Part shown: positions 61,320 through 64,000 of the stretch, piece by piece
Position numbering within the stretch: position 1 is the stretch's first letter
How the letters are laid out: every line of letters begins with the position of its first letter
Origin: CBFHSD01 sp965658375
Lineage (GTDB): Bacteria > Bacteroidota > Bacteroidia > Flavobacteriales_G > Salibacteraceae
Reading direction: 5' to 3'
NCBI GenBank assembly: GCA_965658375.1
Contig: CBFHSD010000002.1
Location: 44,698-108,697, forward strand
Length of the DNA stretch: 64,000 nt
Translations under genes and position numbers: made by a program
Notes under the pieces: model-generated
What the model was told of the DNA's origin: nothing
Database searches by the model: none
What the model saw: the letters and a program-made list of their open reading frames with translations, nothing else

Positions 61320-64000
61320 ATGAAAAATATGTCAGTACCCTTTCAGCTTGTGAAACATTATTTTCCACTAGGTCTTTTAATGACCGTGTTCATTTTTGCA
61401 AATGCTCGTTTTCAAGCGGTTGGGCAAACTCCCGGACAGATATTTGATCCTGCAACCAATATCAATTCTCAAGCAATCTTGGATTCTGCGTCCAACGGAT
61501 GGATTACAGCTTCAGGTTCTGCTTTCACGTCCACTATATTGGATGAATCTTCTGAGTTTGATTATTCGGGGTGGAATGTGGTTTATCATGTTTCTACCGA
61601 ACCTAATTCCGATTTACAAACAGGTGCCTCATGCGGGTCAACAGAAATTGTAGATAATCCTACGACAAACCAACATGCGGCATATTTCAGGATAGTAGAT
61701 CCTAACGGAACATATGGTGATGGTGATGAATTAGTTGTTTTTCGGATGCGGGTGGCAGACGAGCCCGGTAATGCATCATACGGGTATAGCTTCTTAATAG
61801 ATACCGATAATGCTATTGGTAACAATGATAACAATTCTATGTCTGGTAACCCGGGTTTTGAGCTAGAGGTATTATATGCTTCCGGAAACTCGGGTGGGGT
61901 AGAAGTGAATGATGTTGACGGAGTTGCGGCTGCAAACCAAATTACCAACTTGGCTTCTTACAGTACCTTCACAAATCATCAGAGGGCTTACGCGCTACTT
62001 TCCAATTGCACGGGAAACAATGATGTGGTCTTCATGGATTTTTACTGCTCTTTCGCAGACATGGGGATAACCGTAAATACCCCTGTTCGGTTTTGCTTCG
62101 CAACATCAAGCTCAGGAAATACCGCATTGGGAGGTTCTGCAAGTGATATAGGAGGGGTTGATGACGGCAATTACCCAAGTGATGACGCAGCTTTTGAGGC
62201 GATTATCAATGCTACACCTCAATCCTCTTTCTCAAATTACGGAGCTTCAGGAAATACACAGCTATGTGGATCTTCAATGGATTCATGCGTAAACGGAACC
62301 GATACGCTTCGCGTGTTGAAGTATTACATAGATGAAGAAACTTTTGAAAGCGATGCAGACGGTTGGACAATGAACGGTACATCAACACCTGCGACTCGCC
62401 ACAATGGAGGACAAGTATTAGGTGATAATTACTTCCTAGGCAGATTCGCATCAGGTGACTACATCCAAAAGACGTTCAATTTGAATAGTAAGGCGCATCG
62501 TATTGCTTTCGAGTTATATAGATTAGATTCATGGGATAACGAGAATTTACAAATTTATGTGGGTGACGGAACAACCTTGCTTATAAACAAGCAGCTAATC
62601 TATAACTCAGGAAGCTTCTTAAATACAGGTTCTTCCAATGGTTACTCTTGGAGTATTTCATCCCTATCAAGTGTGAATATTCCCTATACAGGGGGACCAA
62701 GCAATACCAGCTGGACTGATCAAGTAATTAAAGTATACATAGATGTGCCATCAGGAGTGTCAAATTTAACACTGAAAATAACATCAACACTAAACCAAGC
62801 TTTAACGGATGAATCATGGGGGATGGATAATTTCGGAATAACCTGTACGGAGTTCACCGTTCCTGATAACGTAGATTCCATAAACGTAATCGCTGTTGGC
62901 GGTGGCGGTGGCGGAGGTGCAGACGGTGGTTCTGGTGGAGGCGGTGGTGAAATTCGCTACGGCTCTATTCCGGTTACTTCGGGAAACACCTACATTGCAC
63001 GCCCTGGTAGAGGAGGTTCAGGTGGTAAATGGGGTGTCTCCTCATCGCAAGTAGGAGATCCTTCTGCGCTTACATTTAATGGAGTAAATCTCTTAGAGGC
63101 GAGTGGCGGAAATGGTGGAGGCGTTTGGCCGTCTACCGTAGGCGGAACAGGTGGAACGGGCGGAACGGGCGGAACAGGTGTCAACGGAGCTACCGGTGGT
63201 GGTGGTCCGGGATCTTGTAATTCAGCTTCTGTATCGTCAGGTAGCGCGGGATCTAATGGTTATCTTTCTCTTGCATCATATACTTGTACACCCCAATATT
63301 TTGGTGGTGGTGGAGGTGGTGGTCAAGCGGCTAATGCCAGTAACCTTTCACCAACATTAGGGCCCTCAGGTGGTCAAGGTGGCGGTGGTCAAGGGGCTAA
63401 TTACCGTTTTGGACTAGACGGCACTTCTTCCATAACAGGTTTTACCCGTGGTTTTCACGGCACCTCTGGAACGGGAGGTGGCGGTGGTGGTGGCGCTGCC
63501 TGTGATGGTGGCAATACCAACCTAGTAAATCAAAGAACGATTGGTGGGTTCGGTGGCTCGGGAGTTGTGATCATAAGTTATGTAACAAAGCCACTAAGTG
63601 TTTCTGAGAGTTCTAACACTTCTGTGACATGTAACGGTGGAGCCGATGGTGCTCTAACTGTAACAGCTCAGTATGGCCAGGCTAACTACACCTATACTTG
63701 GTCAAACGGAAGTACAACTTCGAATTCAACCTCTAACACTAATACTATATCAGGTTTAGCTGCTGGAACGTATACCGTTACCGTTACTGATGGACAAGGA
63801 ACAACTGCTACCACAAGCATTTCTATCACCGAACCAACAGCCTTGGCTGGGTCATCAGCGGTAACTTCAGCATTAGCTTGTAACGGAGATACGGACGGAG
63901 AGGTAACCGCAAGTGCAACGGGCGGAACGAGTCCGTACACCTATTCTTGGAATACAGGTGGAACAGCAGCTCTTGAGACGGGATTATCCGCAGGAACGTA
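61320..64000 (+). CDS. Very large secreted Gly-rich / SprB-repeat adhesin (5' part)
   Basis: The frame is open from ATG 61320 (MKNMSVPFQLVKHYFPLGLL; ATG 61296 is an alternative) to the window end without a stop, about 890 residues seen. A signal segment (LGLLMTVFIFANA) is followed by a long Asn/Ser-rich beta region with DSA and DTDNAIGNNDNN motifs and an N-terminal Cys pair. Then comes a Gly-rich region at about 62890-63590 (GGGGGGGADGG, GGTGGTGGTGG, GGGGGGGAACDGG), resembling the Gly-rich lectin-like domain of Bacteroidota surface proteins. SprB-type repeats begin at about 63610: VTCNGGADGALTVTAQ, YTWSNGSTTSN, ISGLAAGTYTVTVTD, and again ALACNGDTDGEVTASATGG. It probably uses T9SS, and gliding or attachment is inferred; the C-terminus is not in view. 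Confidence 0.85.
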   Translation, partial: MKNMSVPFQLVKHYFPLGLLMTVFIFANARFQAVGQTPGQIFDPATNINSQAILDSASNGWITASGSAFTSTILDESSEFDYSGWNVVYHVSTEPNSDLQTGASCGSTEIVDNPTTNQHAAYFRIVDPNGTYGDGDELVVFRMRVADEPGNASYGYSFLIDTDNAIGNNDNNSMSGNPGFELEVLYASGNSGGVEVNDVDGVAAANQITNLASYSTFTNHQRAYALLSNCTGNNDVVFMDFYCSFADMGITVNTPVRFCFATSSSGNTALGGSASDIGGVDDGNYPSDDAAFEAIINATPQSSFSNYGASGNTQLCGSSMDSCVNGTDTLRVLKYYIDEETFESDADGWTMNGTSTPATRHNGGQVLGDNYFLGRFASGDYIQKTFNLNSKAHRIAFELYRLDSWDNENLQIYVGDGTTLLINKQLIYNSGSFLNTGSSNGYSWSISSLSSVNIPYTGGPSNTSWTDQVIKVYIDVPSGVSNLTLKITSTLNQALTDESWGMDNFGITCTEFTVPDNVDSINVIAVGGGGGGGADGGSGGGGGEIRYGSIPVTSGNTYIARPGRGGSGGKWGVSSSQVGDPSALTFNGVNLLEASGGNGGGVWPSTVGGTGGTGGTGGTGVNGATGGGGPGSCNSASVSSGSAGSNGYLSLASYTCTPQYFGGGGGGGQAANASNLSPTLGPSGGQGGGGQGANYRFGLDGTSSITGFTRGFHGTSGTGGGGGGGAACDGGNTNLVNQRTIGGFGGSGVVIISYVTKPLSVSESSNTSVTCNGGADGALTVTAQYGQANYTYTWSNGSTTSNSTSNTNTISGLAAGTYTVTVTDGQGTTATTSISITEPTALAGSSAVTSALACNGDTDGEVTASATGGTSPYTYSWNTGGTAALETGLSAGT

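Noticed and set aside
62990..63360. Proline- and valine-rich frames opposite or shifted from the Gly-rich region
   Set aside because: They are by-products of the Gly-codon repeats of the adhesin gene and have no signals of their own.

Overview
The window is a gene-dense stretch of low-to-moderate G+C chromosome from a member of the Bacteroidota, most likely a marine-type Flavobacteriales lineage. Three secreted proteins are probable type IX secretion (T9SS) cargo. SprB-type repeats, a DUF5777 barrel, a DUF5686 barrel and a PorV-like barrel are present. Promoters match TAnnTTTG, and Shine-Dalgarno sequences are scarce. No tRNA, rRNA, CRISPR array, complete insertion sequence or prophage was seen.

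Layout. 1-4.5 kb: end of an S41 protease, hemB, and lgt overlapping a COG2509 flavoprotein. 4.6-7 kb: a tiny secreted/membrane peptide and a T9SS-type surface protein. 7-9.8 kb: rpoN with a membrane protein, and a beta-barrel gene facing them. 10-15.5 kb: an FG-GAP/VCBS-type secreted protein, the Tex RNA-binding protein and a lipoprotein. 15.6-20.8 kb: two secreted amidohydrolases, an acetyltransferase and a small lipoprotein. 20.8-21.7 kb: a glycosyltransferase gene broken by two in-frame stops. 21.9-27.5 kb: trpS, plsC, gatC, tilS, a queuosine-precursor transporter and a YceI protein. 27.5-30 kb: a porin-like remnant and a four-gene envelope operon (cytochrome c lipoprotein, OB-fold protein, YceI, DUF5777). 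30-36.8 kb: a PorV-like protein, lnt, hemH, a PabB-like enzyme and a GT39 mannosyltransferase-like protein. 36.8-38.7 kb: a PAS-domain histidine kinase with two in-frame stops and a damaged ATP-binding motif. 38.8-42 kb: a 2-oxoglutarate oxygenase, an acyltransferase and kbl. 42-47 kb: the translation block rplM-rpsI-rpsB-tsf-pyrH-frr, interrupted by a DUF2461 gene on the other strand. 47-56.2 kb: a radical SAM/SPASM protein, DUF5686, an RND/MMPL exporter, rfbA, a polyprenyl diphosphate synthase, a TIGR01777 epimerase and a small unknown. 56.3-60.2 kb: sucA-sucB. 60.2-61.3 kb: a poorly coding accessory gap. 61.3 kb to the end: the 5' part of a very large Gly-rich, SprB-repeat adhesin that runs off the window.

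How the genes fit together. Lgt and Lnt act on opposite ends of lipoprotein maturation, and several likely lipoproteins lie nearby. HemB and HemH act early and last in haem synthesis, next to a c-type cytochrome cluster. Most of the rest is housekeeping.

The most unusual signal is a set of decayed non-core genes (glycosyltransferase, sensor kinase, porin fragment). In the first two, the reading frame is otherwise intact and stop codons have appeared in place. I found no convincing new defence or mobile system. The best candidates for undescribed biology are the YceI/DUF5777/cytochrome operon, the 62-residue secreted peptide paired with a T9SS protein, and the Gly-rich SprB adhesin.
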